From: Thauera humireducens
Lineage (GTDB): Bacteria > Pseudomonadota > Gammaproteobacteria > Burkholderiales > Rhodocyclaceae
DNA: 64,000 nucleotides
Assembly (NCBI RefSeq): GCF_001051995.2
Contig: NZ_CP014646.1
Span: forward strand, 1,302,001-1,366,000
Direction of reading: 5' to 3'
In this document: positions 36,878 through 48,201 of the stretch, in pieces
Numbering within the stretch: the stretch's first letter is position 1
Layout of the letters: each line of letters starts with the position of its first letter
Translations under genes and position numbers: made by a program
The notes under the pieces: model-generated
What the model was told of the DNA's origin: nothing
Database searches by the model: none
What the model saw: only the letters and a program-made list of their open reading frames with translations

Positions 36878-37210
36878 TCAGGGTTCCACGATGATGACGC
36901 CCCGCATCTCCGGGTGCGGACCGCAGCGATACTCGACACGGCCGGGCTGGTCGAACGTGCGTGACCAGCGCTCACCGGGAAAGAAGCGCTCGGACTCTTC
37001 ACCTGTGGCATTGAAGAAGACCGAGTGACTGACGCGCTTCTCGCCATTGATCCAGGTCACGGTGTCGCCCGCCTTGATCGTCAGTTCGGCCGGCGTATAG
37101 GTGTATTGGACGATCTGGATCTCATGCTCGGCAGCCTGCACGCCGCCTGCGAACAGCGACGTGACGAACAGGCCGGCGCACAGGCCGCGTGTGATGCGCT
37201 TCGTGTTCAT
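36878..37210 (-). CDS. Amicyanin/plastocyanin-like blue copper protein
   Basis: A 110-residue periplasmic cupredoxin with a Sec signal ending at VQAAE. Type 1 copper ligands are all present: His62 (RVSHSVFF), Cys96, His99 and Met102 in CGPHPEM. The short Cys-x2-His-x2-Met loop is the amicyanin type. ATG at 37210 has AGAGGA just upstream. In Pseudomonas stutzeri the corresponding place after nirS-nirT-nirB is nirM, a cytochrome c551; here a copper protein stands there. It probably carries electrons to NirS; that is inferred from position. Confidence 0.88.
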   Translation of the reverse strand: MNTKRITRGLCAGLFVTSLFAGGVQAAEHEIQIVQYTYTPAELTIKAGDTVTWINGEKRVSHSVFFNATGEESERFFPGERWSRTFDQPGRVEYRCGPHPEMRGVIIVEP

Positions 37211-37294
37211 GATCCTCTCCCGTAGCCGCCTCCGGCTTCCGGTTCGCGCAAGCTGCGCCCGGCACGCCGACGCGGCGTGATTGCCGCACAAGGC

Positions 37295-37332
37295 ATGACG
37301 GGAACCCGCGCCCCCGCGTGGGTCCCCGTCAT
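37295..37332 (-). terminator. GC-rich hairpin between the NirB-like and cupredoxin genes
   Basis: ATGACGGGAACCCGCG (37295-37310) pairs with CGCGTGGGTCCCCGTCAT (37315-37332) with small bulges. It stands 54 bases after the NirB-like stop. No T-run follows, so it may be a processing or 3'-stabilising hairpin that sets a lower or higher transcript level than that of nirS. Confidence 0.4.
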
Positions 37333-37385
37333 CGGTCAGGTGCGCGACCGCAAGGCCGCGCAAGCACTTCAAGGTCCCTGCAACC

Positions 37386-38261
37386 TTACTGCTTCGCCGC
37401 CGTGATGTCGGCCTGGGCGTCGATGCCCAGCTTGTAGCCCAGCGAAACATGGTGGAATCGGCCCGCTGCGCTGTCGTCGTGGATGGCGAAGCCGAAGTTG
37501 TAGGTCTTGCCCGCTTCCAGCGCCACGTCACCCTGCCCGCCGGCCAGCTTGCGGGTGAACACCACCGTCCAGTTGTCGCCGTCCTGCTTGCCTTCGGCGC
37601 TGACCAGCGCGGTGCCGCCTTCCATCACGCGCGACTCGGCCACGTGGCCATCGAAGCCCTTCTTCTCGCCGCTGCGCCACTGATACAGGTCGTAGAACTT
37701 GCCTTCGGCCAGCGACGCGCCCTTGACGTACTTGGTCTTGGTGTCGGCTGCGCCCGGCATGGTGCGCGAATCCTGGTGGCAGGTCGCCCAGCAGCCGGCC
37801 TGGTCGGCGAGCTCGACCTTGCCGCCGGACTCGAGCATGAAGGCGATCTTGACCGGGTTCTTGTCGTCCATCTTGGCGGCGCCCGAGGCCGCGGGCTGCT
37901 TCCACGAGAAGCGCAGGTAGAGGTTGGCACCGTCGTGCGCAGCCTGCACCTTCACCGGAATGAAGGCCGCCTTGCCGGCGATCGGACTGGGTTCGATCTT
38001 CTGGCCGCTGGCCATCTTCTTGCCCATGTCCGCTGCCTCTTCGTGGTGGCAGTCGGCACAGGTCTCGCCCTTCTTCAGCGCGCGGGCGCCGCCGTGCTCG
38101 GTGCCCTTCTGGATCCACTCCAGCGGCGACACGCCCGGGTAGAACAAGGTGATGTCCTTGGCCGCAACCTTGCTCCAGTCGGCCGGCGCGGCCGCCAGGG
38201 CCGAACCGGCAGCGAAGGCGAGAACGGTACCGAGGGCACCTGCAATCATTGTTTTCTTCAT
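37386..38261 (-). CDS. NirB-like cytochrome c-552 (ethylbenzene-dehydrogenase heme-domain family)
   Basis: A 291-residue periplasmic cytochrome with a Sec signal (cut near residue 25). One normal heme motif is CADCH (Cys68, Cys71, His72). A second site reads CWATCH (Cys157 to His162), a CX3CH pattern with an extra residue between the cysteines. The C-terminal half has the EB_dh beta-sandwich features FAIHDDSAAGRFHHVSLGY. By order (nirS, nirT, then this) and length it corresponds to the diheme c-552 gene called nirB in Pseudomonas stutzeri, not to the NADH nitrite reductase of the same symbol. It likely shuttles electrons to NirS. ATG at 38261; nirT is 50 bp upstream. Confidence 0.82.
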   Translation of the reverse strand: MKKTMIAGALGTVLAFAAGSALAAAPADWSKVAAKDITLFYPGVSPLEWIQKGTEHGGARALKKGETCADCHHEEAADMGKKMASGQKIEPSPIAGKAAFIPVKVQAAHDGANLYLRFSWKQPAASGAAKMDDKNPVKIAFMLESGGKVELADQAGCWATCHQDSRTMPGAADTKTKYVKGASLAEGKFYDLYQWRSGEKKGFDGHVAESRVMEGGTALVSAEGKQDGDNWTVVFTRKLAGGQGDVALEAGKTYNFGFAIHDDSAAGRFHHVSLGYKLGIDAQADITAAKQ

Positions 38262-38311
38262 GGTCGATTCCTCACTGTGGATGGGTCGAGCACGCGTCGC
38301 GCCACGGCGCG

Positions 38312-38920
38312 TCACATCTCGTCTTCCTCGGTCATGCCCTGGGGCTTGTGATGCGCGATGCCCTTGTGGCAGTCGATGCAGGTCATCTTGTCCTCGATGG
38401 CCATCTCGTGCTGCTTGCGTGCGCGCTGCTTCTGCATCTCGGGCTTCATGCTCTCGAAGCTGTGGCAGTTGCGGCATTCACGCGAATCGGCCGCCTTCAT
38501 GCGCGCCCATTCGCTGCGTGCGAGCGTCAGGCGCTTGGCCTCGAACTTCTCCGGCGTATCGATGGAGCCGGTCAGCTTGCCCCACACCTCGCGCGAGGCC
38601 TGGACCTTGCGGATCATCTTGTGCGTCCAGTCCTTGGGCACGTGGCAGTCGGGACAGGTGGCGCGCACACCGGTGCGGTTGTTGTAGTGGATGGTTTCCT
38701 TGTACTCCTTGTAAACATTGACCTCCATCTCGTGGCACGAGATGCAGAACGTCTCGGTGTTGGTGGCCTCCAGCACGGTGTTGAAACCGCCCCAGAAAAG
38801 CACGCCAAGCAGGATGCCGACAGACAAAAGGCCACCCAGCGAATACTTCGTGGAAGGCCGGCGCAGGCGGGCCATGAGGCCGCCGGAATCTTGTTGTTTG
38901 GAGCTGTCTCGATCTGTCAT
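38312..38920 (-). CDS. nirT: NirT, NapC/NirT-family tetraheme cytochrome c
   Basis: A 202-residue membrane-anchored quinol dehydrogenase. One N-terminal helix (about 27-46) anchors it; four heme motifs are CISCH (59-63), CPDCH (89-93), CRNCH (149-153) and CIDCH (181-185). NirT takes electrons from the quinol pool and hands them to periplasmic carriers or NirS. It follows nirS by 62 bases in the same direction and likely shares the nirS promoter. Confidence 0.95.
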   Translation of the reverse strand: MTDRDSSKQQDSGGLMARLRRPSTKYSLGGLLSVGILLGVLFWGGFNTVLEATNTETFCISCHEMEVNVYKEYKETIHYNNRTGVRATCPDCHVPKDWTHKMIRKVQASREVWGKLTGSIDTPEKFEAKRLTLARSEWARMKAADSRECRNCHSFESMKPEMQKQRARKQHEMAIEDKMTCIDCHKGIAHHKPQGMTEEDEM

Positions 38921-38982
38921 GGGAGTCCCCTCGTGCCCCCGCGCCGAGGCGCGGGGGTCCGGGTCAATGATCGGCTAGGCGA

Positions 38983-41802
<2,820 letters not shown>

Positions 41803-41843
41803 CCGACGCGCGGCCGAAACCCCGAAAGCCCCCGGACAGTCGA

Positions 41844-41883
41844 GCCGCCCGCCACGCATCGCGATTCCAGCGCGGCGGGCGGC
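41844..41883. repeat. Inverted repeat after nirE
   Basis: GCCGCCCGCC (41844-41853) and GGCGGGCGGC (41874-41883) are perfect 10-base arms around a 20-base loop, 41 bases after the nirE stop. It has no T-run, so it is at best a weak terminator. Confidence 0.4.
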
Positions 41884-41980
41884 GCGAACACGCCATGACA
41901 AGGCTGATCCCGCGCAATAGCTGCACTCGTGCCATGGGTATAATTTGCCGTCCATACCCAACCTTCCGCGGATGCCGCCC

Positions 41981-43423
41981 ATGGCCGAAGAGAACCAGTT
42001 TTTCCGTCCCGTACGCGATTTCTGCCAGCGCAGCGTCATGACCTGCAGGGCGGATGATCCGCTGGTGTCGGCCGTGGCCATCATGCGCGAGCGCAACATC
42101 TCGAGCATGGTCGTACTCGAGGACGGCAGGCCGCATGGCATCTTCACCGACCGCGACCTGCGCAACAAGGTCGTGGCCCCCGGGCGCTCGCCGGTCGAGC
42201 TGAAGGTCGGCGACGTCATGCATTCGCCCCTTGCCACCATCGGCGAGGACGATGTGCTGTACGAGGCGCTGTACCGCATGTCGCGCCTGAAGATCCACCG
42301 TCTGGTGGTGGTCGACGACGCGGGCGCGCTGTCCGGCATCATCACCGACACCGACATCCTGCGCCTGCAGGCGCACTCGCCGCACCAGCTCGTGCTCGAC
42401 ATCGAGAAGGCTGGCTCGATCGACGACCTGCGCACGCTGCACAGCCGCATCCAGGCGCTGGTGCTGCACCTGTCGGGCACCGGCATCCCGATCCGCGACA
42501 TGGTCAAGCTCATCGCCAACCTCAACGACCAGGTGCTCATCCGCCTCATCGCGCTGCTGCGCGCCGACAAGTACGCCGACCTCACCGACGACTTCGCCTT
42601 CGTCGTCATGGGCAGCGAGGGCCGTGGGGAGCAGACCCTGTCCACCGACCAGGACAACGCGATCATCTACGCCGACACGCTGGGCGCGGACGAGATCGCC
42701 CGGCTCGAGGCGTTCTCGCACGAACTCATCGAGGCCCTGATCTCGATCGGCGTGCCGCCCTGCCCCGGCGGCATCATGGCGAAGAATCCGCCGTGGCGCC
42801 GCAGCCTGTCGGGCTGGAAGATGGAGCTCAACCGCTGGCTGTCGACGCCCACGCCCGACAACGTGATGACCGGCAGCATGTTCATGGACCTGCGCGCGCT
42901 GTATGGCCGCAGCGACCTCGTCCGGGCGCTCAAGGAGCACGCGTTCGCCACCCTGAGCGAGGACCAGGGCTTCCTGATGCGCATGGCGCAGAACATGACC
43001 AACTTCCTGCCCCCGCTGGGCTGGTTCGGCAAGGTCAAGCTGGAGAAGTCCGGCCCGCACCGGGGTCGGCTCGACATCAAGAAGGCGGGCATCTTCGCCA
43101 TCACCGACGGCGTGAAGGCGCTGGCAATCGAGGCCCATGCACTGGACGGCACCACCCACGATCGCATCGAGGCGCTGACGGCAGCGGGCGTCATCAAGCC
43201 CGAGGATGCCAAGAACCTGCTCGCCAGCTTCGACTTCCTCGTCATGACCCGCCTGCGCGGCCATGTCGAGGCGCTACGCGCCGGCGAGACGCCGACCAAC
43301 TACGTGTCGATAGACATGCTCAACGTGATGCAGCAGGGCGAATTGCGGCTGGCACTGGAGCAGGTCGCGAAGTTCCAGGGTTTCATCAAGCACCACTTCC
43401 GCCTGCACCTGCTGCGCAACTGA
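41981..43423 (+). CDS. DUF294 nucleotidyltransferase-like protein with CBS domains
   Basis: A 480-residue protein with an N-terminal CBS pair (about 15-135; GIFTDRDLRNKV and GIITDTDIL), the DUF294 core with GSEGRGEQTLSTDQDN near residue 210, and the C-terminal DUF294 domain. It is a paralogue of the protein at 1-1755 but has no cNMP-binding domain and no exonuclease neighbour. In-frame ATGs at 41972 and 41981 are both possible; neither has a strong ribosome binding site. It may respond to adenine nucleotides through CBS; the output is unknown. Confidence 0.9.
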   Translation: MAEENQFFRPVRDFCQRSVMTCRADDPLVSAVAIMRERNISSMVVLEDGRPHGIFTDRDLRNKVVAPGRSPVELKVGDVMHSPLATIGEDDVLYEALYRMSRLKIHRLVVVDDAGALSGIITDTDILRLQAHSPHQLVLDIEKAGSIDDLRTLHSRIQALVLHLSGTGIPIRDMVKLIANLNDQVLIRLIALLRADKYADLTDDFAFVVMGSEGRGEQTLSTDQDNAIIYADTLGADEIARLEAFSHELIEALISIGVPPCPGGIMAKNPPWRRSLSGWKMELNRWLSTPTPDNVMTGSMFMDLRALYGRSDLVRALKEHAFATLSEDQGFLMRMAQNMTNFLPPLGWFGKVKLEKSGPHRGRLDIKKAGIFAITDGVKALAIEAHALDGTTHDRIEALTAAGVIKPEDAKNLLASFDFLVMTRLRGHVEALRAGETPTNYVSIDMLNVMQQGELRLALEQVAKFQGFIKHHFRLHLLRN

Positions 43424-43442
43424 CCCCGCCACTACGCCGCGG

Positions 43443-44360
43443 TCAGGCAGACGGTCCCTCGTCCTGCACCACAGTGCGCGCAATGCGCACCGCGGTGGGC
43501 CGGGGAACGATCGGCCGCCCCGCGGCCTCGACCGTGGCGCGGGTGAAGGCAGCGCCGAACAACAGGATCAGCGAGGAGTAATTCACCCACATCAGCAGCA
43601 GTACCAGCGAGCCCGCGGCGCCATAGGTGGAGGCGGTCGCCGTGGTCGACAGGTACAGCGCGATCAGCGCGCGCCCCAGCGCAAACAGCAGCGCGGTGAC
43701 CAGCGCGCCGAGCCAGACGTCGCGCCAGCCCAGCACCACGTCGGGCAGCACGCGGAAGATGGTGGCGAACAGGAGCGTCACCACCACCAGCGACACCGCC
43801 CAGTCCATCCCCAGCAGCACGAAACCCGGCACCGGCAACCAGTCCTGGGCGAAGGTCACCAGCGCTCTCACCGCCACGCTCAGCATCAGCGACACCAGCA
43901 GCACGAAACCGATCGCGAGCACCACCGTCAGCGACAGCAGGCGAGTCTTGAGATAGAGCAGCACGCCGCTGCGGGTGGGACGCGGGGCCACGCTCCAGAT
44001 GGCGTTCAGCGCCCCCTGCATCTGCGCGAACACCGTGGTCGCGCCGAACACCATGGCGCCGAAGCCGGCGATGGTGGGCAGCAGGCCACTGTGCTCGATG
44101 CGGCTGTTCTCAACCGCCGTCTGCACCGCCGCCGCGGCCCCCGCGCCGATGGCCGATTCGAGCTGCAGCGCGATCTCGCCCTGCGCCGCACGCTCGCCGA
44201 GCACCAGGCCGACCACGCTCACCGCCACGATCACCACCGGTGCCACCGAGAACACCGTGAAGAAGGCCAGCGCCGCGGCATGCACGAACACCTGCGCCTC
44301 CAGCCACACGCGCAGCGTCGTCCGCGCCACATTGATCCAGTACCGCATCCAGTCGCTCAT
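43443..44360 (-). CDS. YihY/BrkB family inner-membrane protein
   Basis: A 305-residue membrane protein with about six helices. The family start FVHAAALAFFTVFSVAPVVI, the middle FGATTVFAQMQGALNAIWSV and the end GAAGSLVLLLMWVNYSSLIL match YihY/BrkB. The original name ribonuclease BN for this family is wrong. Function is not established; links to envelope stability have been proposed. ATG at 44360. It converges on the DUF294 gene and is divergent from the cytochrome c gene. Confidence 0.9.
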   Translation of the reverse strand: MSDWMRYWINVARTTLRVWLEAQVFVHAAALAFFTVFSVAPVVIVAVSVVGLVLGERAAQGEIALQLESAIGAGAAAAVQTAVENSRIEHSGLLPTIAGFGAMVFGATTVFAQMQGALNAIWSVAPRPTRSGVLLYLKTRLLSLTVVLAIGFVLLVSLMLSVAVRALVTFAQDWLPVPGFVLLGMDWAVSLVVVTLLFATIFRVLPDVVLGWRDVWLGALVTALLFALGRALIALYLSTTATASTYGAAGSLVLLLMWVNYSSLILLFGAAFTRATVEAAGRPIVPRPTAVRIARTVVQDEGPSA

Positions 44361-44573
44361 GCATCCATTCCCGCAGATTGGAAGTCTGCCGTCATTAGGC
44401 CGGCGCAACCTCGGTCGCGCAAGCCTCGCACCATCGGTGCCCCGCGCGTCGCTTAGCAAATTCTTAGCATTCCCCGAGGCGCAAATTAGCAATCGGCAGC
44501 ATCCGGATTCGCCACACTGGCATCGCTCGCCGGGACTGATCCCCGACGAAACGCAGCCAAGGAGCCGAATGCC

Positions 44574-45056
44574 ATGAAGTCCCTCTTCCGTACCACGCTG
44601 TCCGCGATCACCGTCCTGCTCGGGGTCGGCAGCGCCCACGCCGACGACACCGCCATGATCGAACGGGGGCGTTACATCGCTCGCATCGCGGGCTGCAACG
44701 ACTGTCACACCCCGGGCTACGCGATGAGCGGTGGCCAGGTGCCCGAGCAGGCCTGGCTCACCGGCGATGCCGTCGGCTGGCGCGGCCCCTGGGGCACGAC
44801 CTACCCGACCAACCTGCGTCTGCGCATGGCGGCCATGAGCGAGCAGCAGTGGGTCGACGCCGCGCGCACGCAGACGGCGCGCCCACCGATGCCCTGGTTC
44901 GCATTGCGCGACATGGCGGAGGACGACCTGCGTGCGCTGTACCGCTTCGTGCGCGCGCTCGGCCCGGCCGGACAGCCGGCGCCGGCCTACCTGCCACCGG
45001 GCCAGGAGCCGGCCGGCGTCGCCATTCTCTTTCCGGCACCGCCGCCCGCCCGCTGA
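44574..45056 (+). CDS. Periplasmic monoheme cytochrome c
   Basis: A 160-residue exported cytochrome c with a Sec signal (about residues 1-23, GSAHADD) and heme motif CNDCH (Cys41, Cys44, His45). The likely axial Met is in RPPMPWFALRDM. It resembles the cytochrome c subunits that accompany membrane-bound dehydrogenases, but no dehydrogenase gene is next to it. The partner is unknown. Confidence 0.85.
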   Translation: MKSLFRTTLSAITVLLGVGSAHADDTAMIERGRYIARIAGCNDCHTPGYAMSGGQVPEQAWLTGDAVGWRGPWGTTYPTNLRLRMAAMSEQQWVDAARTQTARPPMPWFALRDMAEDDLRALYRFVRALGPAGQPAPAYLPPGQEPAGVAILFPAPPPAR

Positions 45057-45141
45057 GCAGCGCCCCCGATGCGGTGCAGGCGGCGACAGGCAGTCTTTCG
45101 CCTTTTCGAAGGGCCGTGCGGATGGCTATAGTGGCAGCACC

Positions 45142-45636
45142 ATGGCTCAACCGCCGCCCCTCCTCGGTGCCGAGCAGGCTGCCTTCATCTGCAGCGGCCT
45201 GTCGATCAGTGCTGCCGCCTGCCAGCCCGGCGCGCTGCCCAACCTCGCCCGCGCCACCGGCTGCCGGGTATCGGCGGACCGTCGCACGGTGACGCTGCTG
45301 CTTTCACGCCCCGCGTCCGCCGCGCTGCTGCAGGACGTCGCCGGCACGGGCCGTGTCGCCGCGGTGTTCAGCGAGCCCGAAAGCCATCGCACCCTGCAGC
45401 TGAAGGGCACGGACGCACGCGAGGTGGCCCTCGAGCCGGGCGACCCCGCGCGGGCGCAGCACCATGTCGATCGCTTCGTTGCCCGGCTCGAGCCACTGGG
45501 CTACCCGGTCGAGGTGGTGCGCACCCTGCTCGCCTGCGCACCCGAGGCACTCACCGCACTGGCGTTCACGCCCAGCAGCGGCAACTTCCAGACGCCCGGC
45601 CCGGAAGCCGGGACCGCCTTGCGAGGCGCGCGATGA
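45142..45636 (+). CDS. Split-barrel flavin-binding protein (pyridoxamine phosphate oxidase-like)
   Basis: A 164-residue soluble protein with the outline of the FMN-binding split-barrel fold (ISAAACQPGALPNLARATGC, then TVTLLLSRPASAALLQDV and VAAVFSEPESHRTLQLKG). ATG at 45142 lies in GCACCATGG without a clear ribosome binding site; longer frames upstream overlap the cytochrome gene. Its last four bases overlap the start of the next gene, which also begins with a split-barrel domain, so the two are probably co-translated partners. Substrate unknown. Confidence 0.72.
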   Translation: MAQPPPLLGAEQAAFICSGLSISAAACQPGALPNLARATGCRVSADRRTVTLLLSRPASAALLQDVAGTGRVAAVFSEPESHRTLQLKGTDAREVALEPGDPARAQHHVDRFVARLEPLGYPVEVVRTLLACAPEALTALAFTPSSGNFQTPGPEAGTALRGAR

Positions 45637-46991
45637 AGATCGCCCTCGACGCAATCCGCAACTGCCTAGACGGCGCCATTCCCGGCCAGATCGCCACGGT
45701 CGCGGCCGACGGTACGCCCAACGTCGCCTACCTGTCGCAGGTGCAGTACGTGGATGCCCGACATGTCGCGCTGTCGTGGCAGTTCTTCAACAGCACTCGC
45801 CGCAACATCCTCGACATTCCGTTCGCGCGCGTGGCCGTCATCGACCCAGGGACCGCGGCGCAGTACCGGCTCTCGCTGCAGTATCTGCGGACCGAGTCCG
45901 AAGGACCGCTGTTCGAGACGATGAAGGCCAAGCTCGCCGGCATCGCTTCGCACACCGGCATGGCCGGCGTGTTCAAGCTGCTGGGCGCCGACATCTACCG
46001 CGTATTGCGCATCGAACGCGTGCCGGGCGCGACGCTGCCCGCCCCGCCCCCGCGCCGCAACCTCCTTGCCGCACTGCGCGCGAGCGCGGAACAACTGTGC
46101 CGCTGCACCGACCTCGAGGGCCTGCTCGGGCAGACGCTCGACTGCCTGGAGCAGCGCTTCGACATCCACCACGCGATGATCCTGATGCTGGACGCGGCGG
46201 TCGGCCGGCTCTACACCGTCGCCAGCCGCGGCTACGAGATCTCGGGCATCGGTTCGGAGATCGCGCTGGGCGACGGTGTGATCGGTGTCGCCGCGCGCGA
46301 GCGCACGCCGATCCGCATCGGCCACTTCGCGGCGGACTACAGCTACGGCCGCGCCATCCGCGACAGCCTCGCACGCGAAGGGCTGGTGTCGGCCGCGGGC
46401 GAGATCCCGCTGCCCGGCCTGCCGCGCTCGAGCAGCCAGCTCGCAGTGCCGATCCACGCCGGCCGGCTGCTGGTCGGCGTGCTCTACGTCGAGAGCCCGC
46501 TCGAGCAACGCTTCGGCTACGACGACGAGGACGCCCTGGTGGCGCTTGCCGGCGGTCTGGGCGGCGCGATCCAGCTGCTGCAGCAGCTTGCCGCGGACGA
46601 CACCGGCCGGCCCGGCGCCCCGGAGCAGGCTTCGGGCGACGGCGCAGACACCGCGGGCCGGGCGCTGACGGTGCGCCACTATGCGGAGAACGACAGCATC
46701 TTCCTCGACGACGACTACCTCATCAAGGGCGTGGCCGGGGCGATCCTGTGGACCCTGCTGCACGACTACACGCAGCAGGGGCGGACCCACTTCACGAACC
46801 GCGAACTGCGTCTCGACCCGCGCATCCGCCTGCCGGACCTCAGCGACAACCTCGAGGCGCGACTGATCCTGCTGTCGCGTCGCCTGCAGGAAAAGAGCGC
46901 CCCGATCCGCATCGACAAGCCCGCCCGCGGCTGCCTTCGGCTCGGGGTCGATCGCCCCGTCGAGCTCGTCGACATCCTCGCCCCGCGCTGA
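45633..46991 (+). CDS. Split-barrel flavin-binding plus GAF domain protein
   Basis: A 452-residue soluble protein. Residues 1-135 form a pyridoxamine phosphate oxidase-like domain (GQIATVAADGTPNVAYLSQV, HVALSWQFFNSTRRNI); residues about 150-315 a GAF domain (DGVIGVAARERTPIRIGHF, SQLAVPIHAGRLLVGVLYVE); the C-terminal 100 residues (GVAGAILWTLLHDYTQQGRT) look like a small helical output domain seen in GAF regulators. A flavin- or redox-dependent sensor is plausible. It overlaps the upstream gene by four bases. Confidence 0.8.
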   Translation: MKIALDAIRNCLDGAIPGQIATVAADGTPNVAYLSQVQYVDARHVALSWQFFNSTRRNILDIPFARVAVIDPGTAAQYRLSLQYLRTESEGPLFETMKAKLAGIASHTGMAGVFKLLGADIYRVLRIERVPGATLPAPPPRRNLLAALRASAEQLCRCTDLEGLLGQTLDCLEQRFDIHHAMILMLDAAVGRLYTVASRGYEISGIGSEIALGDGVIGVAARERTPIRIGHFAADYSYGRAIRDSLAREGLVSAAGEIPLPGLPRSSSQLAVPIHAGRLLVGVLYVESPLEQRFGYDDEDALVALAGGLGGAIQLLQQLAADDTGRPGAPEQASGDGADTAGRALTVRHYAENDSIFLDDDYLIKGVAGAILWTLLHDYTQQGRTHFTNRELRLDPRIRLPDLSDNLEARLILLSRRLQEKSAPIRIDKPARGCLRLGVDRPVELVDILAPR

Positions 46992-47075
46992 CCGGGGCCG
47001 ATGCGCGATACGCGCGTGCGTCCCCGGCACTGCGGTAAACTCGCGCGCATCCATTCAATCCAACCGGAGCCCACG

Positions 47076-47513
47076 ATGAGCCTGCTGGCACAACTGAAGA
47101 AAGATTCCCTGCTCGCACGCAAGGCGGCCGACAGCATTCGCGCCACGCTGCTGAGCACCCTGATCGCCGAAGCCGAGATGGTCGGCAAGAACGCCGGCAA
47201 CCGCGAAAGCACTGATGACGAAGTGCAGCAGACCATCCGCAAGTTCCTGAAAAACAACCAGGAAGCGCTGAGCGTCATCAAGGACGCCGACCGCCGCGCG
47301 GCACTGGAGCAGGAGTCCGCGATCCTCACCGCCTACCTGCCGCCGATGGCGACCGAGGACGAGGTGAAGGCCTTCATCGCCGACACCGTCGCCGGCCTGG
47401 CCGAGCGCGGTCCCAAGCAGATGGGCGTGGTGATGGGCGCACTCAAGGCCAAGTACGGCAACGGCTTCGATGCCAAGCAGGCCAACGCCTGGGTCAAGGC
47501 CGCGCTGGGCTGA
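47076..47513 (+). CDS. yqeY: GatB/YqeY domain protein
   Basis: A 145-residue protein of the YqeY family, related to the tail domain of GatB. Motifs: LLSTLIAEAEMVGKN, QQTIRKFLKNNQEAL, QESAILTAYLPP and ADTVAGLAERGPKQMGVVMG. ATG at 47076 has GGAG seven bases upstream. It may bind tRNA; its role is not settled. In many proteobacteria yqeY is followed by dnaG and rpoD; here the next sequence is the probable prophage edge. Confidence 0.92.
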   Translation: MSLLAQLKKDSLLARKAADSIRATLLSTLIAEAEMVGKNAGNRESTDDEVQQTIRKFLKNNQEALSVIKDADRRAALEQESAILTAYLPPMATEDEVKAFIADTVAGLAERGPKQMGVVMGALKAKYGNGFDAKQANAWVKAALG

Positions 47514-47817
47514 ACCCCTTGCGGGCGGGCTCGTCGCCCGCCTCGCGGCGGAGCCCGCGTCGCGCCGGGCAGGCCGAGGATCAGGCGGGCGCTGCACCCA
47601 AGGCCGCGCGCCGCGCAAAGCTCGCCCGGACTTCAGTGCAGCGCAGCGTAGATCTGTTTTGCCGGCTCGCGCTCTGCCTTGTACGGCGCGGCGTATAGCC
47701 TGTTTCGGCTGCGGCCTGCTTGCTGGTGTAGCCGCCATGTAGCCGACAGAGAATCGACGCCCAGCCGATGTTCGCCACGCAGACACAACTGTGCCGCTGC
47801 TCTGCTACAGTTCGAGC
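47514..47817. other. 304-bp gap between yqeY and the prophage-side gene
   Basis: A GC hairpin (GCGGGCG, 7-base loop, CGCCCGC, 47521-47541) lies just after yqeY. From about 47640 the composition becomes less GC-rich. I see no tRNA gene, no integrase and no certain attachment repeat, so the exact prophage boundary cannot be placed. Confidence 0.5.
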
Positions 47818-48183
47818 ATGAACTGGGTGCTTCGGCCAACCTTCGCCGTAATCATGCTCCTGCCCGCCACTGCCGACGCGGCCGGGTTCGCGCACTGCCT
47901 TCTCAGCCGTCTTCCTGGTGCGGACAACGACGCGATGGCGCGCGCAGCCCTTCACTTGTGCCTGCAATCGAATCCTGGCGGGTTTCTTTCAGTTGAGCAA
48001 GGCGCAGGGCGTGGCCTGTTCAGCTTCAAGTCGGGGGCAGAGTGCACGATCGAGAAGGCGAAGGGCACGAGAAGCAATCAAGCTGCGCATCTCATTGCAT
48101 CGGCCTGCAGGAAGCTCTACGACGAGCCGGCGAGGTCTGAGGTCGAAGACTTCCTTGATGCAGCGGAGGCAAGGCGCAAGTAG
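47818..48183 (+). CDS. Small secreted protein of unknown function at the prophage edge
   Basis: A 121-residue protein with a Sec signal (LRPTFAVIMLLPATADAAG). The mature part has four cysteines (HCLL, HLCLQ, AECTIE, SACRK), which could form two disulfides. ATG at 47818 starts MNWVLRPTF; an earlier in-frame start at 47791 would add nine residues. It converges on the giant prophage gene with 18 bp between stops. I do not recognise a family. It may be a cargo gene carried at the prophage end, or a host gene. Confidence 0.6.
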   Translation: MNWVLRPTFAVIMLLPATADAAGFAHCLLSRLPGADNDAMARAALHLCLQSNPGGFLSVEQGAGRGLFSFKSGAECTIEKAKGTRSNQAAHLIASACRKLYDEPARSEVEDFLDAAEARRK

Positions 48184-48201
48184 CCTCGCCCCCGCCTACG
48201 A

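Noticed and set aside
47581..47967. A minus-strand frame of 128 codons over the gap after yqeY
   Set aside because: It has no ribosome binding site, overlaps the signal-peptide gene in antisense and reads as low-complexity Arg-rich sequence.
47514..48201. Prophage attachment site or tRNA target
   Set aside because: No tRNA cloverleaf sequence and no repeat could be confirmed, because the other end of the element is outside the window.
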